In this document: one piece after another, positions 38,585-48,807 of the stretch
Position numbering within the stretch: the first letter of the stretch is position 1
Layout of the letters: each line of letters opens with the position of its first letter
Source of the DNA: Tetramitus jugosus
Taxonomy: Eukaryota; Heterolobosea; Eutetramitea; Acrasida; Vahlkampfiidae
Length of the DNA: 64,000 nt
Assembly: GCA_937625935.1 (NCBI GenBank)
Contig: OW569361.1
Coordinates: forward strand, 62,001 to 126,000
Direction: 5' to 3'
The notes under the pieces: model-generated
What the model was told of the DNA's origin: nothing
Seen by the model: the letters and a program-made list of their open reading frames with translations, nothing else
Database searches by the model: none
Translations under genes and position numbers: made by a program

Positions 38585-39772
38585 TTATGTGCATCCCTTG
38601 TATTTATTGTATTTGCACATGTGAACAACTCGTAGATCCAAGTAACTATTCTTCAATACAGATTCATGATCATCAAGGTATATCTCCTTGTGAAACCTGT
38701 AGAGTTTGTTTGACACGGATGCCGATTTGGTCGAGTTGTTTGCTGGCAGAATCATGATTGCATACGAGTGTTGATGTTTCAAACCTCGCACCGACCGTTC
38801 AATAATAGTCGTACTGTTGTGCTCAATCATAGTGAGATCCTCTGCCTTCTGATCAGAATACACATAGTAGGTCGATGTCGGCGAGTATCCATTCACATAT
38901 TTTCGCCAAGGAAACTGTACAGTGTATATCCTGACCATTACATGGTCATAGGGATACATTTCGTCGTATGTGTTATTGAACTGTAAATTTAGCGTGTTAT
39001 TGATCGAGTGAGATGCGAAGTGTATGCTCTGGACTCTCGAATAAGAGACTGCGAAATTCCTTCGGGTGATGATTGGAGAGAGCAGCATTGCTGTGGGCCA
39101 GAACAACAGCACAATTGCAAATAGTGCTATGTATTTGACAAATCTGGGATGAGGGTGCATGACTGCACCTGGTGCTGCTAATAACAACACTACAAGCACA
39201 AGCATGAACAAGGCCCATAACACTCCAAACACAAATAACGGAACGTCATAACCCAACGTGTCGACACCTAATTTGCATGAGCTTGTCCTCTCGTGGCAAT
39301 ACTTTAGCGTAGGAAATACCAGTGACAAAACAACAACAACAATGGCATAAATCAGAGATCCAAAGAAGCAAGCTGCAGCCACAAGGTGATAATACTTTCT
39401 AAAGCCTATTCGTCTAAAGAACCCTTTTCGCTTCTTCTTTTTTCTATTGAATGTGTCCTCCTCCTTGACAGTTTTCCGGTTATTGATGGCAGGTGCAATC
39501 GTATCCAGCAATGAAGAAGTAGAAGACGAATTGCCCAGAGGAATCAAAGACAAGGGATTATTGGGTGGAGAATCTTGAGTACCTCTCTCACTGCTTTGAC
39601 TGCCACTCCGTGTTTCTCGCAATCGTTCTACCTGGGTGAACGCGAGAGAAATACCAGAGAGATCACCTGATGAATGAGACGAGAAACTAGTATGAGAGGA
39701 ACCAGAGCTCAGCGAACCGGAGTGAGATGATGACACGGATGGAAGTTGCTGATGGCCGGTAGAAGCACTCAT
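38585..39772 (-). CDS. three-pass membrane protein of unknown function
   Basis: No family recognised. The 395-residue protein has a Ser/Gly-rich cytosolic-type N-terminus (residues 1-105) and a basic patch (R-K-K-K-K-R-K-G-F-F-R-R). Three hydrophobic segments follow: about 135-158 (A-A-A-C-F-F-G-S-L-I-Y-A-I), about 180-205 (V-F-G-V-L-W-A-L-F-M-L-V-L) and about 218-240 (Y-I-A-L-F-A-I-V-L-L-F-W). A C-terminal domain with several N-x-S/T sites (N-N-T, N-S-T, N-N-S-T) could be lumenal or extracellular. Two Cys between TM1 and TM2 (C-H-E-R-T-S-S-C) may form a disulphide. The first in-frame ATG is at 39772. Its 3' end abuts the phosphatase-like gene, convergently. Confidence 0.65.
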   Translation of the reverse strand: MSASTGHQQLPSVSSSHSGSLSSGSSHTSFSSHSSGDLSGISLAFTQVERLRETRSGSQSSERGTQDSPPNNPLSLIPLGNSSSTSSLLDTIAPAINNRKTVKEEDTFNRKKKKRKGFFRRIGFRKYYHLVAAACFFGSLIYAIVVVVLSLVFPTLKYCHERTSSCKLGVDTLGYDVPLFVFGVLWALFMLVLVVLLLAAPGAVMHPHPRFVKYIALFAIVLLFWPTAMLLSPIITRRNFAVSYSRVQSIHFASHSINNTLNLQFNNTYDEMYPYDHVMVRIYTVQFPWRKYVNGYSPTSTYYVYSDQKAEDLTMIEHNSTTIIERSVRGLKHQHSYAIMILPANNSTKSASVSNKLYRFHKEIYLDDHESVLKNSYLDLRVVHMCKYNKYKGCT

Positions 39773-40010
39773 AATCCTAAAGTTCTCACTCACTCGCTCA
39801 CTTTGATCTTTCGTAAGTTTTTGAGCTATTGGGCCAAAGAAGTTCGCCCTGTAAATTATATCTCCGATCCGATGAACGGACTATTAACTTCACTTACAAC
39901 GTTGAAGCGACAAAAATTCATTGAACAAAAAATCATTCAATTTTCACACCAAACACAATAAACAAGAACAACCAAGAACAACAGAAATCATTGCTTTACA
40001 GTGTGAAAAC

Positions 40011-42695
40011 ATGGTCACTAAAACACCACAAAAGCTGACGACTGCAAGCAATAAGACGACACCAAAATCATCATCAGCTCAAAAGAAGCGCACCACCAAC
40101 ACACCTTCATCTCAACTCAAAAAAGGTCAACAAAATGAATCACAACAACCAAAGAAGGTGACTCAACAACAAACACCATCCCACAACAGCAACAAGAAGA
40201 CACAAAACACACCTTCCAAAACACAAAGTGCTAAAAAATCAGCCAAACACACCCCCGCACAAAAACAACAAAAATCAAAGCCAGTCATTGATGCTGTCGA
40301 GCAAAAACAACAACAACAACCAGAGGAAGAAGATGTAATGACTTTGGATGTGAGAGAAGAAATGGATTACAATGAAGAAATATCATCATCCGCTTCACCA
40401 AAACAACAACAACACAATTTAAAGCGAAAATTGAACGAAATCAATCAAGATGAAGAAGAAACGAAATCGACAATAGTTGACGAACAAGCGGAAGATGATT
40501 CAATCAATATGATCTCTCAATCTCGTTCCTACATGAGATTCTTTGATATCAATTCCTTTTATCAACCATATGCCATCAGAAGAATGGCATTCAACAGAGA
40601 TGAGACATTGTTGGCTGTGGCTCGCATGAGTTCAGAGATTGAAATTTGGAAAACTCCAAAACACTGCAGCAGCAGCAGCAGCATTCAAAGAGACTCTAGC
40701 ACTCGTTCTCTGCGTGCAATGAACAATGAATGGACACTGTTGAAGAAGATTTCTGCCAAGAAGAACACATCGATCGAATCCATTGGTTGGATGAGACCAA
40801 AAAAGGGTGCCAAGGATCAATCTGATCGCTTGTTCACTGCTGGATTGCACGGTGTAGTGACCGAGTGGGACCTCAATACTCTGTTACCAAAGAGAATGAG
40901 TGGTGCATATGGTGGAGCCATTTGGAGCATGGCCATTCATGAACAGACCATTGCAATCGCGTGCGAAGACGGTCTCGTTCGTCTCTACAACAGTGATTTG
41001 TTGTTGAAGCAGCACTTGGGCCCTAGCAAATCCGAAACCATTCCAAACAATAACAAGCTGAAGCACTGTGAAGGAAATCGATTGTTGGCTGTTTGTTTCA
41101 ATCATGATGGAACAAGAATGTTCTGTGGTGGTTTGACTGGAGCCTATTGCTTTGATCTCAAATCAGGATCATTGGCATACAAGATTCCTCTACAGGCCAG
41201 TATTTGCACTGCTCTGTGCTACTTGAAGGATGAAACATTGATTGTGGGAGATTCCTCTGGTCAAACACTGTTTTGTGATGCAAAGTTTGGTACTGTTTTG
41301 TCCTCTCACAAGGAACATTTGGCCGATGTGTTGCAAATTGTGCCAACCAGTTGTCAAACCAAGGTACTAGTCACCGGTATTCACCCTAGAGTCAGCATGT
41401 TCCAAAAGGGTTCAAACGCCAATCAATGGGTTCACACAAGAGGCAAGTATCCACACAATCATGACTTGTATGCAATTGCCATTTATGACGATGCTCACGT
41501 GTTTGCTGGTGGATTGGATGGAAGACTGTCATTTGTGGAACTATCCGACTTCTTTGCCAGAGAAGAAACAACATCTCGACACTTTGGTTTGATACCAGCA
41601 AGTGATCTATCTATTGCACGGAACATCTCCATCGCAGCAAAGAATAGCGAAACCAAGAGCGAACAACGCCTGCTGTTCGTCTCTGACAACCGTAATGTCA
41701 TATCAGTGGTTCAACTGCCTGACAAGGTGCACGTTGTTTCTGAAGAGCCTGTGCTCAAGAAGCCAAAGTATGACTCTGACCTTGTTTTGAATGATCAAGT
41801 ATTGTCCAATGGTTTAATATCGCAATTGTTGGCTGTGAGCAAGGGCGGATGGACAATGTCATCTTTTGCTGTCTCTCCAGACGGAAAGACTGTCTGCTGT
41901 TGCGGTCCAGATTTCTCTGCCATTTTCCGATTGGAATTCACTGTTGATGAAGACAACAATGTTAACATTAAGGTGACAGAGAGATTCGATATGAAGAATT
42001 TGAATGTTACTCCTGGATTGCACTGTGCATTCGTTAACAACCAAATTGTTGCTGTGGCATCACGCACCAACGAAACACTACAACTGTTTAATGTCGAACA
42101 GAAGAAACTGGTGTACTTTTATGATTTGAAATCGTTGAATGATCAGACTAGTGCCATCAGCACTCAATCCCTCTATTTCCCAACCTCTGTTCACTCCTTG
42201 TGTGCCAATGAGAAGTACATTGTGGTTGCACGAGGACAGAGCATATTTGTGTTCGATGTTCAGAACCATGAATCCACCAAGCCTGTGTGGTCCATGTCTC
42301 TCGTTTCCGAAAGTGACACTGTCGTGTACAAGGTGGCCTTCTTGGACGAAACATCATTCTACATGCTATCGAGTCACAACAAGCTCGGTATCTATGACAT
42401 AACGGAGAAGAAGGTTGTGCAGGATATGACTGTGGGACGAACGGGAGAAGACATGAGAGGTGGAGTGCGAGGACTCGTCAAGGGTCAATCATCCATCCAC
42501 GCCTACACAAACTACTCTCTGTTCAACATGCACGACTCGTCCTACGAGAGAAAACATCGACCAAGAATCGATGAGATGATGATTATGAATGTCCTGCCAC
42601 TCACCAACGACGAATATGCAATGATCCGATTCGACTACAAGAGCTTTTATTTAACACTTCTTGGTGTTGTGTACCGTAAGAGATATGGTACATAA
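40011..42695 (+). CDS. UTP4: UTP4/Cirhin, WD40 subunit of the small-subunit processome
   Basis: t-UTP subcomplex protein needed for pre-18S rRNA transcription and processing in the nucleolus. The 894-residue protein starts with a Lys/Gln/Thr-rich tail (about 1-165), followed by two beta-propellers. Family-specific sequence is clear at the first blades: R-F-F-D-I-N...A-I-R-R-M-A-F-N-R-D-E-T-L-L-A-V-A-R, E-I-E-I-W-K, S-I-E-S-I-G-W, R-L-F-T-A-G-L-H-G-V-V-T-E-W-D-L and Y-G-G-A-I-W-S-M-A-I. The conserved C-A-L-C/S-G-x-D-x-x-L-x-x blades and the C-terminal Y-R-K-R-Y-G-T complete it. The ATG at 40011 is used; the frame is open upstream, but without an ATG. Confidence 0.9.
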   Translation: MVTKTPQKLTTASNKTTPKSSSAQKKRTTNTPSSQLKKGQQNESQQPKKVTQQQTPSHNSNKKTQNTPSKTQSAKKSAKHTPAQKQQKSKPVIDAVEQKQQQQPEEEDVMTLDVREEMDYNEEISSSASPKQQQHNLKRKLNEINQDEEETKSTIVDEQAEDDSINMISQSRSYMRFFDINSFYQPYAIRRMAFNRDETLLAVARMSSEIEIWKTPKHCSSSSSIQRDSSTRSLRAMNNEWTLLKKISAKKNTSIESIGWMRPKKGAKDQSDRLFTAGLHGVVTEWDLNTLLPKRMSGAYGGAIWSMAIHEQTIAIACEDGLVRLYNSDLLLKQHLGPSKSETIPNNNKLKHCEGNRLLAVCFNHDGTRMFCGGLTGAYCFDLKSGSLAYKIPLQASICTALCYLKDETLIVGDSSGQTLFCDAKFGTVLSSHKEHLADVLQIVPTSCQTKVLVTGIHPRVSMFQKGSNANQWVHTRGKYPHNHDLYAIAIYDDAHVFAGGLDGRLSFVELSDFFAREETTSRHFGLIPASDLSIARNISIAAKNSETKSEQRLLFVSDNRNVISVVQLPDKVHVVSEEPVLKKPKYDSDLVLNDQVLSNGLISQLLAVSKGGWTMSSFAVSPDGKTVCCCGPDFSAIFRLEFTVDEDNNVNIKVTERFDMKNLNVTPGLHCAFVNNQIVAVASRTNETLQLFNVEQKKLVYFYDLKSLNDQTSAISTQSLYFPTSVHSLCANEKYIVVARGQSIFVFDVQNHESTKPVWSMSLVSESDTVVYKVAFLDETSFYMLSSHNKLGIYDITEKKVVQDMTVGRTGEDMRGGVRGLVKGQSSIHAYTNYSLFNMHDSSYERKHRPRIDEMMIMNVLPLTNDEYAMIRFDYKSFYLTLLGVVYRKRYGT

Positions 42696-42799
42696 TCACA
42701 ACCACCACTCACACAAACGCAAAAAACAATAAAACTCCTCCACACAACAAAAACAAATTCTCCTCCGTCAAAAAACAAAAGACATGTAAAAAAGAACAG

Positions 42800-43867
42800 A
42801 TGATCAAAGCACAACACATATCCACGCATTTACTCCTCCTCTTATTCACCATCCAATCCTTCCTTGTCTATGTCGTGAGTGTCATCTATCTGTTCATTCA
42901 GTCGGCATTCCCTCGTCCCAGTATCACCCAACCGAATCGAACTACAATGACACTCAGGCGACAATACATGATGGTTGATAATTTGCGTAGTCATCACAAC
43001 CGTTCTATTCGATTATTTTTAACGACTTTTATTTTTGGCGCCAAAACGGATCGGCGACAGAGTAACTGTAGTGATGAGGGGTTGAATCGGTTGATGCGGT
43101 TGTTGTCTTTGCCGCCATTGATACACACGGTGGGAAGCTCTCATGGTGGATTCAGTGTCATGACACTGGAGACTTCCAATTTTCAAATGTTTTGTAAAGC
43201 TATACCCATCACTGCACCATCAACCACCACCACAGCTACAGCTACAACAAATAATAACAATACAAATAATAATAATAATAACAATACAATAGCTAACAAT
43301 GAAAGAGGGACAAAGAGTAGTTTATTCTATAGACCCAATGGTATCACAATGTTGCTCGCTCTCAAGATTTATGACAATATTAATGATACTATTCTCAATC
43401 AACAATTATTGCTTCGAGAGGCCATTCACTATCAATTGATAAACAATAATCGATTGAGTGAATTTTGTGATCAATTGGAGCGATATGTCTGTGCTGATTC
43501 TCTCAAGAATAAGCCACTGTTGATCTTGTTGAGCGTTTGCCTAGGTTTGTCCAACAAAAGAGGAGAGTTTGATGTTGGTACTCGAGCATCATATGATTTG
43601 TTGGATATGGAAACAATGACCACGAAGAAGACGGATGAAAGTAGTGGACAACAGCAACAAATCAAGTGGAATGGAGGTGGATGTTATTGCTGCCCTCATA
43701 AGATGATTATGGATTGCGTATCGGATTGTGTGCAGGATCTGATTCTGTCGCGCGTCAATCCACCACAAAAGAATTGGACAGTGCGGTCCGTGTGTGTTCA
43801 TTGTGGAAGCAACGTGTATCATTCGTTTGATTGGATCTGTGCTCATATGAAACGTGATTTACGATAA
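42800..43867 (+). CDS. unrecognised protein with N-terminal hydrophobic segment
   Basis: No family recognised. As annotated, 355 aa. Residues 10-37 are strongly hydrophobic (L-L-L-L-L-F-T-I-Q-S-F-L-V-Y-V-V-S-V-I-Y-L-F) and could be a signal anchor. An Asn/Thr run lies at about 140-175. The C-terminal part (about 180-355) looks folded, with Cys/His pairs (C-Y-C-C-P-H and C-V-H-C-G) that could bind zinc. The start is doubtful: ATGs at 42947 and 43095 are alternatives. A perfect palindrome (TTTTGGCGCCAAAA, 43033-43046), which looks like a promoter element, lies between them. If 43095 is the true start, the hydrophobic segment is not translated and the protein is about 257 aa. Confidence 0.5.
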   Translation: MIKAQHISTHLLLLLFTIQSFLVYVVSVIYLFIQSAFPRPSITQPNRTTMTLRRQYMMVDNLRSHHNRSIRLFLTTFIFGAKTDRRQSNCSDEGLNRLMRLLSLPPLIHTVGSSHGGFSVMTLETSNFQMFCKAIPITAPSTTTTATATTNNNNTNNNNNNNTIANNERGTKSSLFYRPNGITMLLALKIYDNINDTILNQQLLLREAIHYQLINNNRLSEFCDQLERYVCADSLKNKPLLILLSVCLGLSNKRGEFDVGTRASYDLLDMETMTTKKTDESSGQQQQIKWNGGGCYCCPHKMIMDCVSDCVQDLILSRVNPPQKNWTVRSVCVHCGSNVYHSFDWICAHMKRDLR

Positions 43868-43955
43868 ATGGTTGGAAAACTGAGCTGCCATTTTGTGTTA
43901 CCTATCGACTAACTATGTGATATTGTAGTTCTAGTTTTTATTGTTCTGTGCTAGT

Positions 43956-46898
43956 TTACAGAGATTTGTTGTGGGCATCCAATCGGTCAATGGATCTTCT
44001 TTCCTTCACCCGCAACACGAGCTTCAGGATTTCATCAAAGATCCAAACAGTACTCGTAATGGCAAAAATGAATGCCACATCGCCAATCGACAAGCTTTCA
44101 GTCTCAAAAATAAATTCCATCAACTTCCAGTAGATGAGAGCGAATTGACCAATCACACTACCTCCAACAGCAAACAAGAATGCCTTGTTGGTGAAGAAGC
44201 CAATTTGGAACACACTCTTCTTCTCACTTCTGCAGTTCAGAGCATTGAACACTTGGAACATGACAAATGTGGTAAATGTCATTGTTCTGTCTCTGTTTGT
44301 CACTTGTCCGTCCTCCATCTCGCTCAAGAAAACATACATGGTACCAATGACCATAATGAGAGCTGAGGAAATAATGCTCAATATCATTCTCTTGGAAATA
44401 ATTGCCTTCTTGGTGTCGCGAGGTGGTTGTCTCATCACATCTTCGTCCACAGGTTCAACACCCAATGATTGTGCCGGTGGTCCATCCATAATAATATTGA
44501 TCCACAAAATTTGCATTGGGTTCAATGGCAATGGCAAGTTGAAGAATGTGCAAATGATCACAATAATCATACAACTGACACTGGTGGTCAATTGATATCT
44601 CAAAAAGTTCTTAATGTTGTTGAAGATACTCTTTCCTTCTTCAATAGCAGCCATGATAGTTGGGAAGTTGTCATCGGCCAAAATTATCTCGGAAGCTTCC
44701 TTGCTGACATCGGTTCCACTTTCACCCATAGCAATACCAATGGAAGCGCACTTGAGAGATGGCGCATCATTAACACCATCACCAGTCATAGCAACAACAT
44801 AGTTCAATGACTTGTATGCCTCAACAATCTTCATCTTGTGAGCAGGAGCCATTCTATAAAAGATGCATGCATTGTCAACACGTTGTCTGAATGAGTCAGT
44901 GTTATCGTCACGGAAGTCAGCCACGCTCAAAGCAATTTCGCTATCAGGTTGCAAATTGTTTGGAACAATGCCCAATTCACGACCAATGGCAACAGCAGTT
45001 TCCTTACCATCACCTGTAATCATGGCAACCTTCACACCAGCGTCCATCAACTTGGCAATCGCTTCCTTAACACCTTCACGAGGTGGATCATAGATACCAA
45101 CCAAACCAACAAAGGAAAAGTTACCCTCAATTTCATTGGACACGGCAAGAGCAACAACACGCAAAGCACTATTGGCAAACTCGCTGGCGGCATTGTGAAT
45201 ATTGGTTCTGTCGTCTCTGGTCAAAGTGGCAGTTGGTTCAGAATGGCTCTTGTAATAAGTGGTACATCTTTCAATAATGTTTTCAGTGGCACCCTTGATA
45301 AAGTATTGCGTCTTACCGTTGAGCTTGTTGCGGCATCGAACAGCCATCCACTTGTGCTCGGATGAGAATGGAATTTCTTCTTCTCTCTCCCAAACCTTGG
45401 TCAGCTCTTCACGATCAATACCAGCCTTGGAGGCAACAGTGAGCAAGGCTCCTTCAGTAGGAGATCCCATCAACTTGACCTTCTTGTCAGGGCTTCTCTT
45501 CAGTGAGGCATTGTTACAGACGGCACCAGTCAGGAACAAAATCTTCAAGTGATCCTGATCTCTGGCGACAATCTCTTCCATCGTAGTGCGAGAGCTGTTG
45601 CAACCAAAGGCGCGACTATATTTGAAGAATGAACCATCATCGTATTGATAACCGAGACCAGTCACATCAATAATGGACTCTCTATCAGCAAAGGTGAACA
45701 TCTTCTTGACAGTCATTTGATTTGCAGTCAGAGTACCAGTCTTATCAACACAAATGATGTTACATGCACCCAATGATTCGACTGATGGCAACTTTCGTAC
45801 AATGGCCTTTCTCTGTGCCATTCTCATGACACCCATAGCCAATGTCACAGTAACAACGATTGGCAATCCCTCAGGGATAGCAGCAACAGCCAATGAGATA
45901 CCCATTGTAAACATTTCCAACCATGGCTTACCAGTGAAGACACCAATCAAGAAAATGACACCAATGATACCGAAACTCAAGATACTAATCTGTTGACTCA
46001 ATGTTTCCATGCTTTCCTGGAGCGGTGTCTTTGATTCACCCAACTCCTTCAACATGGTGGAAATCTTTCCGAGTTCAGTTTCTCCACCAGTCGCAATCAC
46101 AATACCTTTACCAGATCCACCAGTGACCAATGTTGCCATAAATGCAATATTCTTGCAATCAGCTACATGGGTGGCCTTTGGGAATGGATTTTCAGTGCTT
46201 CCTGAACCATTGTTGGCATCGTTAGGAGTAATAGGAGAACCGTGATGGACGACATGAGTTGGTTGGACAACCTTGAACACAGGATTGACCTCACCAGTGA
46301 ACAAACTCTCATCTACACCGAGTCTAACAGATTCAACAAGACGGATATCAGCAGGCACACGATCACCAGTCTCCACCTTCACCAAATCACCAGGTATCAA
46401 CTCTGAGGCGTTCACATTCTTCCATTCACCATTTCTCATGACAATAGCCATATGATTCGTCAATTCCTTCAACGACTCCAATGCCTTATCAGAGCGATAC
46501 TCTTGAATGAATGCCACTGTAACAACAATCAACACAGCCAACGCAATAGAGATGGCATCGTCATATTGTTTCACTAGCAGAGAAACAAAAGCAGAACCCA
46601 ACAATAACAGAATCATTGGTTCCTTGAATTGATCAATGTACTTGGAAAGCAGTGATTCATCGTCCTTGTCTTCAATCTCATTGGCACCGACTTGCTTGAG
46701 TCGTGAAGAAGCTTGATTCTCTGATAGACCATGTTGTAAATCTGTTTCAAATGTTTCAGCCACTTGTTCAATCGTCATCTCAGCAGCCACATCAACACTC
46801 ATGTGATTGAAGATGGCTTTATTCTTTAGTATCTCTTTGGGAGGAGCATTGATTGATACGGGGGAATGCCCTTCCTGTTTAGTTTGCATATTTTTCAT
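43956..46898 (-). CDS. SPCA/PMR1-type Ca2+/Mn2+ P-type ATPase
   Basis: Golgi-type P2A ATPase that pumps Ca2+ and Mn2+ into the secretory pathway. The 980-residue protein has the cation ATPase N-domain (M-T-I-E-Q-V-A-E-T-F), the actuator T-G-E motif (S-L-F-T-G-E-V), M4 with P-E-G-L-P, the phosphorylation site D-K-T-G-T-L-T, the nucleotide-binding domain (K-G-A-T-E), T-G-D-G-V-N-D-A-P, and M6 with N-x-x-x-D (W-I-N-I-I-M-D-G-P-P). The Q-I-L-W-I-N-x-x-M-D-G-P-P-A-Q-S-L-G-V-E-P stretch is the SPCA signature, distinguishing it from SERCA. No EF hand or calmodulin-binding tail. ATG 46898 is used; another in-frame ATG at 46946 is possible. Divergent from TRM6. Confidence 0.93.
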   Translation of the reverse strand: MKNMQTKQEGHSPVSINAPPKEILKNKAIFNHMSVDVAAEMTIEQVAETFETDLQHGLSENQASSRLKQVGANEIEDKDDESLLSKYIDQFKEPMILLLLGSAFVSLLVKQYDDAISIALAVLIVVTVAFIQEYRSDKALESLKELTNHMAIVMRNGEWKNVNASELIPGDLVKVETGDRVPADIRLVESVRLGVDESLFTGEVNPVFKVVQPTHVVHHGSPITPNDANNGSGSTENPFPKATHVADCKNIAFMATLVTGGSGKGIVIATGGETELGKISTMLKELGESKTPLQESMETLSQQISILSFGIIGVIFLIGVFTGKPWLEMFTMGISLAVAAIPEGLPIVVTVTLAMGVMRMAQRKAIVRKLPSVESLGACNIICVDKTGTLTANQMTVKKMFTFADRESIIDVTGLGYQYDDGSFFKYSRAFGCNSSRTTMEEIVARDQDHLKILFLTGAVCNNASLKRSPDKKVKLMGSPTEGALLTVASKAGIDREELTKVWEREEEIPFSSEHKWMAVRCRNKLNGKTQYFIKGATENIIERCTTYYKSHSEPTATLTRDDRTNIHNAASEFANSALRVVALAVSNEIEGNFSFVGLVGIYDPPREGVKEAIAKLMDAGVKVAMITGDGKETAVAIGRELGIVPNNLQPDSEIALSVADFRDDNTDSFRQRVDNACIFYRMAPAHKMKIVEAYKSLNYVVAMTGDGVNDAPSLKCASIGIAMGESGTDVSKEASEIILADDNFPTIMAAIEEGKSIFNNIKNFLRYQLTTSVSCMIIVIICTFFNLPLPLNPMQILWINIIMDGPPAQSLGVEPVDEDVMRQPPRDTKKAIISKRMILSIISSALIMVIGTMYVFLSEMEDGQVTNRDRTMTFTTFVMFQVFNALNCRSEKKSVFQIGFFTNKAFLFAVGGSVIGQFALIYWKLMEFIFETESLSIGDVAFIFAITSTVWIFDEILKLVLRVKERRSIDRLDAHNKSL

Positions 46899-47351
46899 TT
46901 GAATTATATGCGACAGTGTTGATCGTTTTTTTGTTTGTGTGATCAAAAAGTTTTCTAATCAAAGTTTTTTTTAAGGTTGTTGGATAGCTCACAAAAAGCA
47001 CAGCTCGTTTAGATGTGTGAATGTGTGTAAACGAGAGAAAGAGAGCTCTATTTGTGAGAGTAGAGAAGTAAAAGGGTGATTTGTTTAGCTTTTGGTTGGT
47101 TGTGTGATGCACTCTTCGGAAATGAATCTGCTCATGTGACTGAACCAACAGAAAGGACAAGTGTCTTCGCGCCTTCAACAAGTTCCCGGCAAAAATTCCA
47201 ATTATATCAAATTCTCTCAATTACAACGACTACGGAACAAATGTTCATCGAAAATTTGCACTGTTCAACTACAAAACTCCACCACCGCTTCTTTTTCGCG
47301 CTTCCGACTCGAAGAAAAAGCTTTCACACAACGACCAAACACAAACAAAAA
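46899..47351. promoter_or_regulatory. divergent promoter region between SPCA ATPase and TRM6
   Basis: About 450 bp between opposed start codons. It is AT-rich, with a purine run (GAGAGAAAGAGAG, about 47031-47045) and no open frame worth annotating. The part nearest TRM6 is open in its frame but Thr/Phe-rich and lacks conserved sequence. No specific motif identified. Confidence 0.4.
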
Positions 47352-48758
47352 ATGTCACAACAACAACAAATCATCCAAGCAGGTGACACTGTCATCATCA
47401 CTGGCAACGACAACAAATCATACACCATACATCACAACATTCAACCCTCTGATGTCATCAAACTTCACAAGGGAGTTCAAATCAGTGCCAAAGAATTGAT
47501 TCATCAACCATTTTATGCCTTTTATAGAGTCAATTACAAGTCACCCTCTTCCAAACCCAACAACTCTGCTACCAACAACAATACCAACTCTACTGATACT
47601 ACCAATATCAATACCAATACTAATAATAATACTAATAAAAATGAACAACAATTGACTCTATTGAGTGAACATCCTGATCCAGAACCACTGTACTGTCAAG
47701 AAGAAAGCAAGGAAGACATGCAAAAGGACAATAGAGGCATCGTAGATGACAACCGAGCACAAAATTTGACTTCACAACAGATTGATGAAATGAAACGTGC
47801 GGCCAACAGTGATCCAAACGCCATTATTCATCAATTGGTGTCTCATTCAGCCAGTTTTGCTCAAAAAAATAATTTTTCACAACAAAAATATTTGAAAAAG
47901 AAGAAGCAAAAGTACATGACCATCATCAAGGTTGTTCCTCCAACAATTCATGAAATGTGTCGAGTCTACATGGAGAAAAAACCTGACAAGATTAGTTATT
48001 TGAGATTTGATGCACTTGCACAGTTGTTGTACATGGGAAATGTTTATAGTAACTCTCAGGTGATGATTGTGGAGACGTGCATGGGATTGTTGACTGCTGC
48101 TGCATTGGAGAGAATGAGTGGTTATGGTAGAATTCTCAAAATTGCAGAAAACAATAATCATCACATTCACTGTGCAAAGATTTTGAATCGTAATGTGCCG
48201 ACGAGAAGTGTGATTCATCCGGAGGAGCCCATGATTTATTATGTGCCTTTTTCAATGGTTGCAAAGTTGGATACGACTTGTCCAGAACAACAACAGCAAC
48301 AACAACAACAAGAACAACAAGAGAATCAAAGTGCACCGTCAGAGGAGCAAGCATTAGTTGAAACATTGTCGACAAGTGGTAATGATGCAATTGAACAGAA
48401 AAAGTTGGAAAAGCAGAAGCAAAAGGAAGAGCTTGAACAGAGAATCGTGCTCTTGTTGAAGGCAAAGAGTGATTCATTGATTATTGCTGGTGATGGCTAT
48501 GATCCAGAGTCCATCTTGGTCAAGTTGTGGCCGTATTTGCAGTCTTCGGGCACATTTGCCATCTTTTGTCCATACATGCAACCTTTGCAACAGTGTTACA
48601 ACATGCTAAGGGCAAAGAAGAACGGCATGCACGCTTGTATGGTGACGCTCACTGAGACGTGGACAAGAGAACAACAAGTTTTGCCTCTAAGAACACACCC
48701 TGTCATGAGAATGCACGCAACAAGTGGCTTTATTTTGTCAGGAATAAAAATTGATTAA
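47352..48758 (+). CDS. TRM6: tRNA m1A58 methyltransferase non-catalytic subunit TRM6
   Basis: With TRM61 it methylates A58 in the T-loop of tRNAs, including initiator tRNA, in the nucleus; TRM6 binds the tRNA. The 468-residue protein shows the family's N-terminal beta-barrel (D-T-V-I-I-T...Y-T-I-H, F-Y-A-F-Y-R-V), an Asn/Thr-rich insert (about 73-110), then L-T-S-Q-Q-I-D-E-M-K, S-x-S-F-A-Q-K-N-N-F-S-Q-Q-K-Y-L-K-K-K-K-x-K-Y and the Rossmann-like domain starting D-A-L-A-Q-L-L-Y-M-G-N-V...V-E-T-C-M-G-L. The SAM-binding motif is degenerate, as expected for the non-catalytic partner. A poly-Gln loop lies at about 314-325. ATG 47352 follows ACAAAAA. Confidence 0.9.
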   Translation: MSQQQQIIQAGDTVIITGNDNKSYTIHHNIQPSDVIKLHKGVQISAKELIHQPFYAFYRVNYKSPSSKPNNSATNNNTNSTDTTNINTNTNNNTNKNEQQLTLLSEHPDPEPLYCQEESKEDMQKDNRGIVDDNRAQNLTSQQIDEMKRAANSDPNAIIHQLVSHSASFAQKNNFSQQKYLKKKKQKYMTIIKVVPPTIHEMCRVYMEKKPDKISYLRFDALAQLLYMGNVYSNSQVMIVETCMGLLTAAALERMSGYGRILKIAENNNHHIHCAKILNRNVPTRSVIHPEEPMIYYVPFSMVAKLDTTCPEQQQQQQQQEQQENQSAPSEEQALVETLSTSGNDAIEQKKLEKQKQKEELEQRIVLLLKAKSDSLIIAGDGYDPESILVKLWPYLQSSGTFAIFCPYMQPLQQCYNMLRAKKNGMHACMVTLTETWTREQQVLPLRTHPVMRMHATSGFILSGIKID

Positions 48759-48807
48759 TAATCACATGTGCTTTTACACCACTGATGATGAAGCGAAGTA
48801 AGCCCAA

